From Bacteroidota bacterium (lineage in GTDB: Bacteria > Bacteroidota > Bacteroidia > UKL13-3), in contig JANYDU010000050.1 in assembly GCA_025359805.1 (NCBI GenBank), positions 1-64,000 on the forward strand: DNA of 64,000 nucleotides, in the 5' to 3' direction. Positions 1-7,318 of this stretch are shown here, one piece after another. Each line of letters opens with the position of its first letter. Positions within the stretch are counted from its first letter, which is position 1. The notes below the pieces were generated by a model, which ran no database searches, was not told the DNA's origin, and saw only the letters and a list, made by a program, of their open reading frames with translations. The position numbers were made by a program, and so were the translations under genes.

Positions 1-115
1 GAACCTTTTCTTGTGTTGAATAAACTATCTTTTTATTGTCCCAACGTATAATCAAATTAATTGGCGTTTCTGATTTACTATTGACATGTTTAAGATTAAA
101 ATTATAATTCGCCAT
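1..115 (-). CDS. Tyrosine recombinase (integrase), N-terminal fragment
   Basis: Reading leftward from the ATG at 115, an open frame runs off the window edge and gives MANYNFNLKHVNSKSETP followed by a stretch containing NLIIRWDNKKIVYSTQEK. This matches the N-terminal arm-binding domain of Bacteroidota phage-type integrases, which usually starts MA-x-NFxL followed by a short beta-strand pattern ending in a YST(G/Q)EK-like motif. Only about 38 residues are visible, so the core-binding and catalytic domains (R...H-x-x-R...Y) cannot be checked. It faces away from the conserved chromosome and sits beside a tRNA-like 3' fragment, as expected for an integrase at the end of an island. Identity rests on the N-terminal pattern only. 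Confidence 0.7.
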   Translation of the reverse strand, partial: MANYNFNLKHVNSKSETPINLIIRWDNKKIVYSTQEKV

Positions 116-391
116 TTGTACTGAGTTCTATCCTTAAAAAGCTCGTTTCGGACCGTTTTTGGGGTTTATGAAATATTGGCAGAAATAGGGGCGAATTTTT
201 AAATAGAAGCTCCTTTTTTATCCTTTTTTGGGTTAATTCAATAAAATTTGGGTGGGTGTCAGTATGGGTGTCGGTTATTTTTGCTATAATTTTTCGAGAA
301 TTGCTAAATTTTAACATTACCCTCCTGACAAGTTGATTTGTGTTACATAAAACTTTAGAAAATTTCTGGAAAATATGTGAAATGTAATGCG
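116..391. other. Leader region of the integrase, no secure gene
   Basis: This stretch lies between the integrase start and the tRNA-like fragment. It carries two direct copies of TGGGTGTC (253-260 and 265-272), 12 bp apart start to start, which could be binding sites for the integrase or an excisionase. A small minus-strand frame from the ATG at 317 to a stop at 102 (71 residues) has AGGAGGG just upstream and overlaps the integrase start by 14 bp. It could be a leader peptide or chance, and I do not call it a gene. Confidence 0.4.
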
Positions 392-408
392 TTTCCAGCG
401 GGATCACA
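392..408 (+). other. Putative att site: 3' end of a tRNA-Lys gene
   Basis: The bases CCAGCGGGATCACA (395-408) match, from memory, the T-stem 3' half, acceptor 3' strand (CGGGATC) and discriminator A of Bacteroidota tRNA-Lys(UUU). The rest of the tRNA is absent upstream. A rho-independent terminator follows 2 bp later, as after a real tRNA gene. With the outward-facing integrase on its left, this is most simply the attachment-site copy left at the far end of an element integrated in tRNA-Lys. The tRNA identity is recalled, not searched. Confidence 0.5.
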
Positions 409-410
409 AT

Positions 411-441
411 AAAAAAGCCTTCAATAGTTGAAGGCTTTTTT
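411..441. terminator. Bidirectional rho-independent terminator
   Basis: A perfect 14-bp stem (411-424 with 428-441) with a 3-base loop is flanked by A and T runs on both sides. It can end transcription from the tRNA remnant on plus and from the adenosyltransferase operon on minus. Confidence 0.85.
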
Positions 442-458
442 ATTTCATTTCAAACCAC

Positions 459-1013
459 TTACATTCTGGGTTCCCAAACAGTTTCAGTTGCACCTGCATC
501 ATGCACTAATTTTCGAGAAAACATAAACAGATAATCCGATAAACGATTTAAATAACGGACAATAATTTCAGGAACTTCTGTTTCTGCACTTAATTGAACT
601 ACCAACCTTTCGGCTCTTCTACAAACACATCGTGCAATATGACAATGCGAGGCAGCAATGGTTCCACCGGGTAAAATAAAATTTTTTAACTCGGGTAGTT
701 TTGCATCCATATTATCCATTTCAATTTCCAATAATTCAATATCCTTTTCATGTACATCCGGTATTTTCATATTCGATTTTTTAGGATCGGAAGCCAAAAC
801 AGATCCAATAGTAAATAACCTATCTTGAATTTCATAAAGGGTGGCTGATACGCGTTTGTTTTGCATCGTATCAATAATTAATCCGATATAAGAATTGAGT
901 TCATCAATGGTTCCATAACTTTCAATTCGCAAATGATATTTAGGCACACGAACTCCACCAATTAATGATGTCTCGCCTTTATCTCCAGTTTTTGTGTAAA
1001 TTTTAAACGTCAT
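459..1013 (-). CDS. Cob(I)yrinic acid a,c-diamide adenosyltransferase, PduO type
   Basis: It transfers the 5'-deoxyadenosyl group of ATP to cob(I)alamin, making coenzyme B12 in the cytoplasm. The 184-residue protein has the family layout: an N-terminal ATP loop YTKTGDKG (residues 6-13) followed by GG, then ESYGTIDELNSYIG, the central LPGGT segment followed by a Cys/Arg-rich RCVCRRAER helix, and C-terminal RYLNRLSDYLF. I chose the ATG at 1013 because the family begins close to this loop and the longer frame from 1067 would overlap the upstream gene. It is the last gene of a minus-strand run behind lon and a flavoprotein. No cobalamin riboswitch is visible. Confidence 0.9.
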   Translation of the reverse strand: MTFKIYTKTGDKGETSLIGGVRVPKYHLRIESYGTIDELNSYIGLIIDTMQNKRVSATLYEIQDRLFTIGSVLASDPKKSNMKIPDVHEKDIELLEIEMDNMDAKLPELKNFILPGGTIAASHCHIARCVCRRAERLVVQLSAETEVPEIIVRYLNRLSDYLFMFSRKLVHDAGATETVWEPRM

Positions 1014-1030
1014 AATATAATGATAAAGAA

Positions 1031-2182
1031 TTAGTAAAACACTTTGGGGATTTTTCGTTTTACCCAAGGAATATTTCCGAAACGTATAAGCAAATTAATT
1101 AGCCAAACTTTATTGCCTAATACCTTTTGTAATAAATAGTGATTATGAAAATTGTTCCACATTTTTTTGTATACACGTTCATCATAAGATGTTAAAATGC
1201 TATCCGAAAAATCATTTGCGTTTATACATTTCAATACTTGTTCGGCTGCAAATTTTCCGCTTTCCATAGCTGTTTCAATCCCTTCGCCACTAAATGGATC
1301 AATTAGTGAAGCCGCATCTCCACAAAGCATAAATCTATTTCCGGAAATGGAATATTTTTTTGACCCCAAAGGCAATCCAAATCCTTTTACCTCTTCCATT
1401 GGTTCTGCATTTATAAATCTTTCAGCCACTTCAGGAATACGATTTATAATATCATACATACTTTTTTTGAGATCAATTTTTTGTTTCGAAATGGTATCAC
1501 TCAACATTCCAAAACCAACATTTGCCTCATTGTTTTTTAGTGGAAAAATCCAAAAATATCCAGGCAAATATCCATTCAAAAAATACACTTCAAGTGCATT
1601 ACCTTCTAATCCTTTTATGTTTTTATAGTATTGCCTCACAGCACCCGAGTAATGTAGTTTATCTACTTTAAAATTAGCTAATTGTTTTGCTGCAATTGAA
1701 TGTGCACCATCACAACCTATCAATACTTTTGCTCTAAAAATAGTTCCATCACTGAGCACTGCTTCTGCATATTCAGGAGTAGTATTTACATGCGTTACTT
1801 TTACTTGTTGAAAGATGTCGGCATCTTTATTTTGCTTAGCAATTTCAAATAACCAGTTGTCAAATACTTCTCGTTTAATGCAATGTCCTTTTTTGCTAAA
1901 TGCAATTTCCAATGATTGGAAGTTTGGACTATATAATTTTGCCTTTTCGATATATACTTTTTCTTCAAACTGTGCGAGTTGCTCTTCTAAGTTTGAATCA
2001 ATTTGCCTGAGTATACGCTTCACAACAGAGCTAACGGCATCGCCACAAATTTTATCGCGAGGAAATAATTCTTTTTCTAAAACTGCTATTTTTAAACCGC
2101 TTTTTTGAAACGCAATAGTTGCCGTTGCTCCCGCAGGACCAGCTCCGAGAATAATAACATCATATTGTTTGATGTTTGTCAT
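1031..2182 (-). CDS. Geranylgeranyl reductase family FAD-dependent oxidoreductase
   Basis: This is a 383-residue flavoprotein of the geranylgeranyl reductase/digeranylgeranylglycerophospholipid reductase family, which reduces double bonds of isoprenoid chains. The FAD-binding Rossmann motif GAGPAG is at residues 13-18, followed by the LEKE acidic end of strand 2 and FPRDKICGDAVS, typical of the family. The second FAD motif is CGDAASLIDPFSGEGIETA near residue 288. The C-terminal end is basic. It lies 21 bp after lon and 17 bp before the cobalamin adenosyltransferase. The real substrate (menaquinone side chain, lipid or another isoprenoid) cannot be read from sequence. A UbiA-type prenyltransferase starts at the other end of the window, but the two are not linked. 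Confidence 0.8.
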   Translation of the reverse strand: MTNIKQYDVIILGAGPAGATATIAFQKSGLKIAVLEKELFPRDKICGDAVSSVVKRILRQIDSNLEEQLAQFEEKVYIEKAKLYSPNFQSLEIAFSKKGHCIKREVFDNWLFEIAKQNKDADIFQQVKVTHVNTTPEYAEAVLSDGTIFRAKVLIGCDGAHSIAAKQLANFKVDKLHYSGAVRQYYKNIKGLEGNALEVYFLNGYLPGYFWIFPLKNNEANVGFGMLSDTISKQKIDLKKSMYDIINRIPEVAERFINAEPMEEVKGFGLPLGSKKYSISGNRFMLCGDAASLIDPFSGEGIETAMESGKFAAEQVLKCINANDFSDSILTSYDERVYKKMWNNFHNHYLLQKVLGNKVWLINLLIRFGNIPWVKRKIPKVFY

Positions 2183-2186
2183 AAAG

Positions 2187-2194
2187 CAAAAATA
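2187..2194 (-). promoter_or_regulatory. Bacteroidota -7 box close to a start codon
   Basis: TATTTTTG on the minus strand matches TAnnTTTG and ends 4 bases before the ATG at 2182. No good TTTG -33 box is seen at the usual distance. It might give a nearly leaderless transcript for the flavoprotein. Confidence 0.3.
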
Positions 2195-2203
2195 GTGTTC
2201 TCC

Positions 2204-4690
2204 CTATACTGCTGCATCAACTTTCTTATCTTCTTTAATTGTTAAATCAATGGCATGTTCAACTTTTTCTTTTAGTAAAGCAATGTCTAACACTTCCAAC
2301 ATATTTTTTACATAATGAAAACTTAAGTCTTTCAAATAATTTTCATGAATATCTTCTACATCTTTTCTATTCACATCACAAAAAATAATATCTTTAATTC
2401 CTGCACGTTTTGCGGCTAATAACTTTTCTTTAACACCTCCAATTGGCAATACCTTTCCTCGTAGAGTAATTTCACCCGTCATGGCTAAACTTGCTTTTAC
2501 TTTTCGTTGAGTAAATAACGAAGCTAATGAAGTGAGCATAGTAATTCCCGCTGAGGGACCATCTTTAGGAACCGCACCCGCAGGAACGTGAATATGCACA
2601 TCCCATTTATCAAAAACCCTTACATCAATATTTAGTGCATCGGCATGAGCCTTTAAAAAAGTAAGTGCGGTAATTGCCGATTCTTTCATTACCTCACCCA
2701 ACGAACCTGTAAGTGTTAATTTACCAGTACCTTTTGTGAGAGAACTTTCAATAAACAAAATTTCACCCCCCACACTTGTCCAAGCTAATCCGGTAACAAC
2801 TCCTGCTACATCATTGCCCTGATACATTTCTTTTTCAACACGCTCTACACCTAAAATTTTAACTACATCTTCTACTTCTAATTTCTTTTTAAGTTTGCCT
2901 TCCATTACCTTTTGTTTGGCAACATTACGAGCAATGGCAGCAATTTGTTTTTCTAAACCACGCACCCCACTTTCACGTGTGTAACCTTCTACAATTTTTG
3001 AAAGCACATCATCATTCAACTCAAAATCACCTTTCTTTAATCCATGATTTTCTTTTTGTTTTGGGATTAAATATTTTTTTGCAATTTCCACTTTCTCTTC
3101 CATGGTGTAACCGTTAATTTCAATTACTTCCATTCTATCTAAAAGCGCAGGTTGAATAGTATCCAATGAATTTGCTGTGGCAATAAACATTACATTTGAG
3201 AGGTCATAATCAATCTCAATATAATTATCATAAAAAGTATTGTTTTGCTCAGGGTCTAAAACTTCAAGCAATGCTGATGAAGGATCACCTCTATAATTAT
3301 TTCCAATTTTATCTATCTCATCTAATACAAAAACAGGGTTTGATGTAGTTACTTTTTTTAAGTTTTGAATGATACGTCCGGGCATAGCGCCAATGTATGT
3401 TTTACGATGTCCGCGTATTTCGCTTTCATCATGCAAACCACCTAATGAGATGCGTGCATATTTTCTTCCGAGTGCTTTGGCAACTGATTTTCCGAGTGAT
3501 GTTTTTCCAACTCCCGGAGGTCCGTATAAACAAAGTATTGGGCTTTTCATATTGCCTTTTAGCTTAAGTACTGCAAGGTATTCCAAGATTCTTTCTTTAA
3601 CTTTTTCTAACCCAAAATGATCTTCATCTAAAATTTTTCGAGCATGTTTTAAATCAAAATTATCTTTGCTAAAATCGCCCCAAGGTAAATCCAATAGTGT
3701 TTGTAAATAGCCTAATTGCACCGAATAATCTGGGGCCATTGGGTTCATTCGTTTTAACTTTTCAACCTCTTTTTTAAAAGCCTCATGCACTTGCTCTGTC
3801 CATTTTTTTAATTTCCCTGACTGCAATAAATTATCAATATCCTTATCTGGAGAATCGCCACCAAGTTCTTCTTGTAGTGCTCTAATTTGTTGTTGCAAAA
3901 AGAAATCACGTTGTTGTTTATCTAAATCGCCACGTACTTTACTTTGAATTTCATTTTTTAACTCCAACATTTGGCGCTCTTTTGTTAGCATTTCCAACAC
4001 TTTTTTTCCTCTATCGTGAAAATCTTCAATCTCTAAAATGAGTTGTTTATTGCTCACTTCCGTATTTAAATTTGATGAAATAAAGTTGAGTAAAAAAGTA
4101 GCACTCTCAATATTTTTTATGGCGAAACTTGCTTCAGATGGAACCATTGGATTAATATGAACAATATCCAATGCAAGATCTTTAATACTCGATACTAAAG
4201 CTTTTTGCTCTTCAGTAGGTTTTGGTTTTTGTTCGTTAAAGGGAGTAATAGAAGCAAGAATATATGGCTCAGTGCTTATACATTCATTAAGCATAAACCT
4301 GCGCTTCCCTTGAATAATTACCGTTGTGCTTCCATCAGGCATACGCAACATTTTTATGATATGTGCAACAGTTCCTACTTTATTTAAATCCGTAAATAGC
4401 GGATCTTCAATAGAAGAATTAATTTGTGCAACAACCCCTATTGTTTTGGTTCCTTTATAAGCATCCTTAATTAAATTGATTGATTTATCTCTTCCAACAG
4501 TAATGGGTATGACAACACCCGGAAATAAAACGGTGTTTCTTAGCGGTAATATTGGCAGAGCATCAGGCAAATCTTCCTTATTCATTTCATCTTCTTCTTC
4601 TTGAGAAAGTAGAGAAATAAACTCTTGCGAATCACTGTCATCGCTTATCATTGTTGACATCATAAAATTTTCACTTTCGTTCTTATTCAT
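2204..4690 (-). CDS. lon: ATP-dependent protease Lon
   Basis: Lon is a homo-hexameric AAA+ serine protease that degrades misfolded and regulatory proteins. The 828-residue protein has the LonA order: N-terminal substrate-binding domain starting PILPLRNTVLFPG, coiled coil, AAA+ module with Walker A GPPGVGKT (residues 390-397) and Walker B VFVLDEID (about 453-460), then the protease domain with catalytic Ser713 in KDGPSAG and Lys756 in GGVKEK. I chose the ATG at 4690. The longer frame from 4732 adds residues without family similarity. The N-terminus before the Lon domain is unusually acidic and Ser-rich (about 45 residues), a common Bacteroidota extension. It heads the minus-strand run that continues with the flavoprotein and the adenosyltransferase. 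Confidence 0.97.
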   Translation of the reverse strand: MNKNESENFMMSTMISDDSDSQEFISLLSQEEEDEMNKEDLPDALPILPLRNTVLFPGVVIPITVGRDKSINLIKDAYKGTKTIGVVAQINSSIEDPLFTDLNKVGTVAHIIKMLRMPDGSTTVIIQGKRRFMLNECISTEPYILASITPFNEQKPKPTEEQKALVSSIKDLALDIVHINPMVPSEASFAIKNIESATFLLNFISSNLNTEVSNKQLILEIEDFHDRGKKVLEMLTKERQMLELKNEIQSKVRGDLDKQQRDFFLQQQIRALQEELGGDSPDKDIDNLLQSGKLKKWTEQVHEAFKKEVEKLKRMNPMAPDYSVQLGYLQTLLDLPWGDFSKDNFDLKHARKILDEDHFGLEKVKERILEYLAVLKLKGNMKSPILCLYGPPGVGKTSLGKSVAKALGRKYARISLGGLHDESEIRGHRKTYIGAMPGRIIQNLKKVTTSNPVFVLDEIDKIGNNYRGDPSSALLEVLDPEQNNTFYDNYIEIDYDLSNVMFIATANSLDTIQPALLDRMEVIEINGYTMEEKVEIAKKYLIPKQKENHGLKKGDFELNDDVLSKIVEGYTRESGVRGLEKQIAAIARNVAKQKVMEGKLKKKLEVEDVVKILGVERVEKEMYQGNDVAGVVTGLAWTSVGGEILFIESSLTKGTGKLTLTGSLGEVMKESAITALTFLKAHADALNIDVRVFDKWDVHIHVPAGAVPKDGPSAGITMLTSLASLFTQRKVKASLAMTGEITLRGKVLPIGGVKEKLLAAKRAGIKDIIFCDVNRKDVEDIHENYLKDLSFHYVKNMLEVLDIALLKEKVEHAIDLTIKEDKKVDAAV

Positions 4691-4825
4691 ATTTTTCGTT
4701 CTTTCAAACCCCACAAAAAATGTTGGGCGCATATACTTTCAACCATTATGCCAACAAAAATTAATTCAATACCTATTGTTAAATTAGAAGGCATTATTAT
4801 ATTAGCACAAATTAATACAATACAA

Positions 4826-5260
4826 ATGAAACAGCTAAACCTATTTTTTATTTTTTCAGTGCTATCAGTTTCTGCATTTGCACAAATGAATGTTTCTAAA
4901 AAAGATGTGCCATCTGCGGTTGTAAAATCCTATTTGTCGCAAAATTCAAAAGGAGCAACAGATTCTATTTGGACTAAAGAAACAATGACTATTTACAAAG
5001 TTCATTTTGTTGATGACGGAGAACATTATGAGGCTGATTATTTTGCTGATGGAAGATGGATAAAAACGTACAGAGAAATTGATCAATTATCAATTCCCAT
5101 CTCGGTTACAAATAGAGCTAAAGAAATGTATGCCGATCATAAAATTGTTAAAGCCTACATTGAGTTAAATAATGACGGAAAATTTTATGCACTTGATTTA
5201 TTAAAAGGTAACGATAAACTAACTGTATATTTTACAATGGGTGGAAAATTTGTAAAATAA
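4826..5260 (+). CDS. Secreted PepSY-like protein
   Basis: This is a 144-residue exported protein of unknown function. The signal peptide MKQLNLFFIFSVLSVSAFAQ ends with a signal peptidase I site (AFA-Q). The mature part looks like the putative beta-lactamase-inhibitor-like PepSY family of Bacteroidota: a VPSAVVKSYL helix, an IYKVHF strand and a YEADYFADGRWIKT hairpin. The ATG at 4826 places the signal peptide at the N-terminus, while the frame open from 4748 would bury it. It is divergent from lon, with about 135 bp between the starts, and is followed by its own terminator, so it is monocistronic. The family call is from pattern only. Confidence 0.7.
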   Translation: MKQLNLFFIFSVLSVSAFAQMNVSKKDVPSAVVKSYLSQNSKGATDSIWTKETMTIYKVHFVDDGEHYEADYFADGRWIKTYREIDQLSIPISVTNRAKEMYADHKIVKAYIELNNDGKFYALDLLKGNDKLTVYFTMGGKFVK

Positions 5261-5283
5261 ATTATACCAAAATGCCCTTTTTA

Positions 5284-5307
5284 AAAGACACCAATTGGTG
5301 TCTTTTT
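5284..5307 (+). terminator. Rho-independent terminator
   Basis: A palindrome AAAGACACCAATTGGTGTCTTT followed by a T run sits just after the PepSY-like gene. Confidence 0.85.
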
Positions 5308-5312
5308 TAGTT

Positions 5313-5320
5313 TAAATTTG
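5313..5320 (+). promoter_or_regulatory. Bacteroidota -7 box close to a start codon
   Basis: TAAATTTG matches TAnnTTTG and ends 2 bases before the first of three in-frame ATGs of the aminopeptidase gene. Transcription would start inside or beside the ATG triplet. No TTTG -33 box at the expected spacing is clear. Confidence 0.3.
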
Positions 5321-5322
5321 TT

Positions 5323-7257
5323 ATGATGATGAGAAAATATACCTGTACATTTTTATTGTTATGCTGTTTCCAGTTTATTGTTTTTGCTCAACAATATAGC
5401 TGTAACTATGGTAAAAAATCATCAGGTAATATAGACTTTGCATCCCCTGCCGATATTGACAAAATGAATGAATATGATGTGCATTTTTACAAGTTAGATG
5501 TTGATGTAGAAAGAAATTCGGTGTATATAAAAGGTAATGTAGAAATTCATGCAAGAGCCGTGAAAAATTTATCTGCATTTATTTTTCAATTGCATGATAC
5601 GTTAACCATTGATTCCGTATTTATAAATGGAAATAAATTTTCATTTAGCAGATTAAAAGGAATTGTGAGTATTAATATTACTCCAACTATTGCTATCAAC
5701 TCCAACATTATTGCAAAAATTTATTATGGGGGTTTTTGTCCGCAAACAAAAAATTCTGCCAACGGAAATGGATTTTCAAATTCAGATTCACTTCAAGTTA
5801 CATGGTCACTCAGCGAATCATTTGTGGCTTATGAATGGTGGCCTTGCAAGCAGGTTTTAAATGATAAAGCAGACTCCGCAGAAATATGGATTACAACTGA
5901 CTCTGCAAATAAAGCAGGCTCAAATGGGTTATTAATGAACACAACTATTCTTCCCAATGCAAAAAAAAGATATGAATGGAAAACACATTATCCAATTGAT
6001 TATTATCTCATTTCTGTTGCCGTTGCCAAATACCAAGAATATAATATTTATGCCTATCCTGACGGATTATCACAACCTGTTTTAATTCAAAATTATATTT
6101 ATGATACGTCAGTAATTTCTATTCTAAATTTAACTCCATCTTTCATCAATGTATTTTCAAAACTGTATGGTATATATCCTTTTTGGAAAGAAAAATATGG
6201 ACATTGTATGGCTCCAATAAACGGGGGAATGGAACATCAAACCATGACTACAATTGGACCTAAAAGTGCTATCACTTTTGAAGTGGTTTCACATGAATTG
6301 GCACACCAGTGGTTTGGCGATTATGTGACCTGTGGAAGTTGGGCAGATATATGGCTTAACGAGGGTTTTGCGTCCTACTCACAATATGTTGCCAACGAAC
6401 AATTGAATACAGGTTATGCTGCATTTTTAATGGCATCAACCATGCTTGGGGCAAAAAATGCTTGGGGTACTGTTTATGTTCATGATACGTTGAATACAGC
6501 TACATTGTTTAATGGCCCAAATACTTATATGAAAGGTTCAGTTATTATTCACATGTTGAGGTATGAGATTAATAATGATTCTATTTTCTTTTTAGGATTG
6601 AGAAATTATTTGCAAGCACATAAATTTTCAACAGCACTTGGAACCGATTTTCAAAGTATTATGGAACAAACTTCAGGTAAAAAATTAGACTCCTTTTTTA
6701 ATCAATGGTATAGAGGTTTGGGCTACCCAGTTTTTGGTGTAAAATGGAATCAAATTAATAATAAATTATATGTTGTGTTTAATCAAAGTACAACCAATAC
6801 AGCAACGTGGTTATTTAAAACAAGTTTAGATATTAGTTTGGTTGACATTTCGGGAGACTCCATTATAACAAGAGTTTGGATTGATTCATTACAAAAGGTT
6901 TTTACTTTTGATGTATCAGGAAAAACAATTTCTTCTATTCGCATTGATACAAAAGGCTGGGTATTGCATGATGTGAGTGCCATCGTAAAAGATCCACTTG
7001 TTAATGCCATAAATGAAGCAACCAACGACAATAAAAATGTTATCGTTTATCCAAATCCTACAAACACAATTTTAAATATCTCAAATGCCATTGGAGCTTA
7101 TATTGAAGTGTTTGACATTTCGGGTAAGAAACTCATCACCAAAAATATCATTGATACAAACTCAACCATTGACTTAAATGAAATACAAAGCGGATTTTAT
7201 TTTATTCGTATTCATAAAAATGGAGCAATAAGTAATTTAAAATTTGTGAAAGAATAA
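5323..7257 (+). CDS. M1 family zinc aminopeptidase with type IX sorting domain
   Basis: This is a secreted metallopeptidase that trims N-terminal residues from peptides. Of 644 residues, the first 22 are a signal peptide ending VFA-Q. The catalytic domain has GGMEH at 301-305 (canonical GxMEN, here His in the last place) and the zinc motif HELAHQW at 324-330 with the second Glu ligand in WLNEGF (E347). The ERAP1-like C-terminal domain of classic M1 enzymes is missing. The last about 75 residues start VYPNPTN and end in a beta-rich FDISGKK...FVKE domain, the type A sorting signal of type IX secretion, so the enzyme should be exported and anchored or released. The start could be any of three adjacent ATGs. 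Confidence 0.9.
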   Translation: MMMRKYTCTFLLLCCFQFIVFAQQYSCNYGKKSSGNIDFASPADIDKMNEYDVHFYKLDVDVERNSVYIKGNVEIHARAVKNLSAFIFQLHDTLTIDSVFINGNKFSFSRLKGIVSINITPTIAINSNIIAKIYYGGFCPQTKNSANGNGFSNSDSLQVTWSLSESFVAYEWWPCKQVLNDKADSAEIWITTDSANKAGSNGLLMNTTILPNAKKRYEWKTHYPIDYYLISVAVAKYQEYNIYAYPDGLSQPVLIQNYIYDTSVISILNLTPSFINVFSKLYGIYPFWKEKYGHCMAPINGGMEHQTMTTIGPKSAITFEVVSHELAHQWFGDYVTCGSWADIWLNEGFASYSQYVANEQLNTGYAAFLMASTMLGAKNAWGTVYVHDTLNTATLFNGPNTYMKGSVIIHMLRYEINNDSIFFLGLRNYLQAHKFSTALGTDFQSIMEQTSGKKLDSFFNQWYRGLGYPVFGVKWNQINNKLYVVFNQSTTNTATWLFKTSLDISLVDISGDSIITRVWIDSLQKVFTFDVSGKTISSIRIDTKGWVLHDVSAIVKDPLVNAINEATNDNKNVIVYPNPTNTILNISNAIGAYIEVFDISGKKLITKNIIDTNSTIDLNEIQSGFYFIRIHKNGAISNLKFVKE

Positions 7258-7318
7258 CTTACTGTTTTATCAAAATGATTGCAATTTAAAATAGAAAAAA
7301 ACTACTTGTTTACTTTCA

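Noticed and set aside
459..1067. Longer start of the adenosyltransferase at 1067
   Set aside because: It would add 18 unrelated residues and overlap the upstream gene; the ATG at 1013 fits the family.
1197..1628. Plus-strand open frame of 143 codons
   Set aside because: It lies fully inside the minus-strand flavoprotein gene and has no recognisable domain; a shadow frame.
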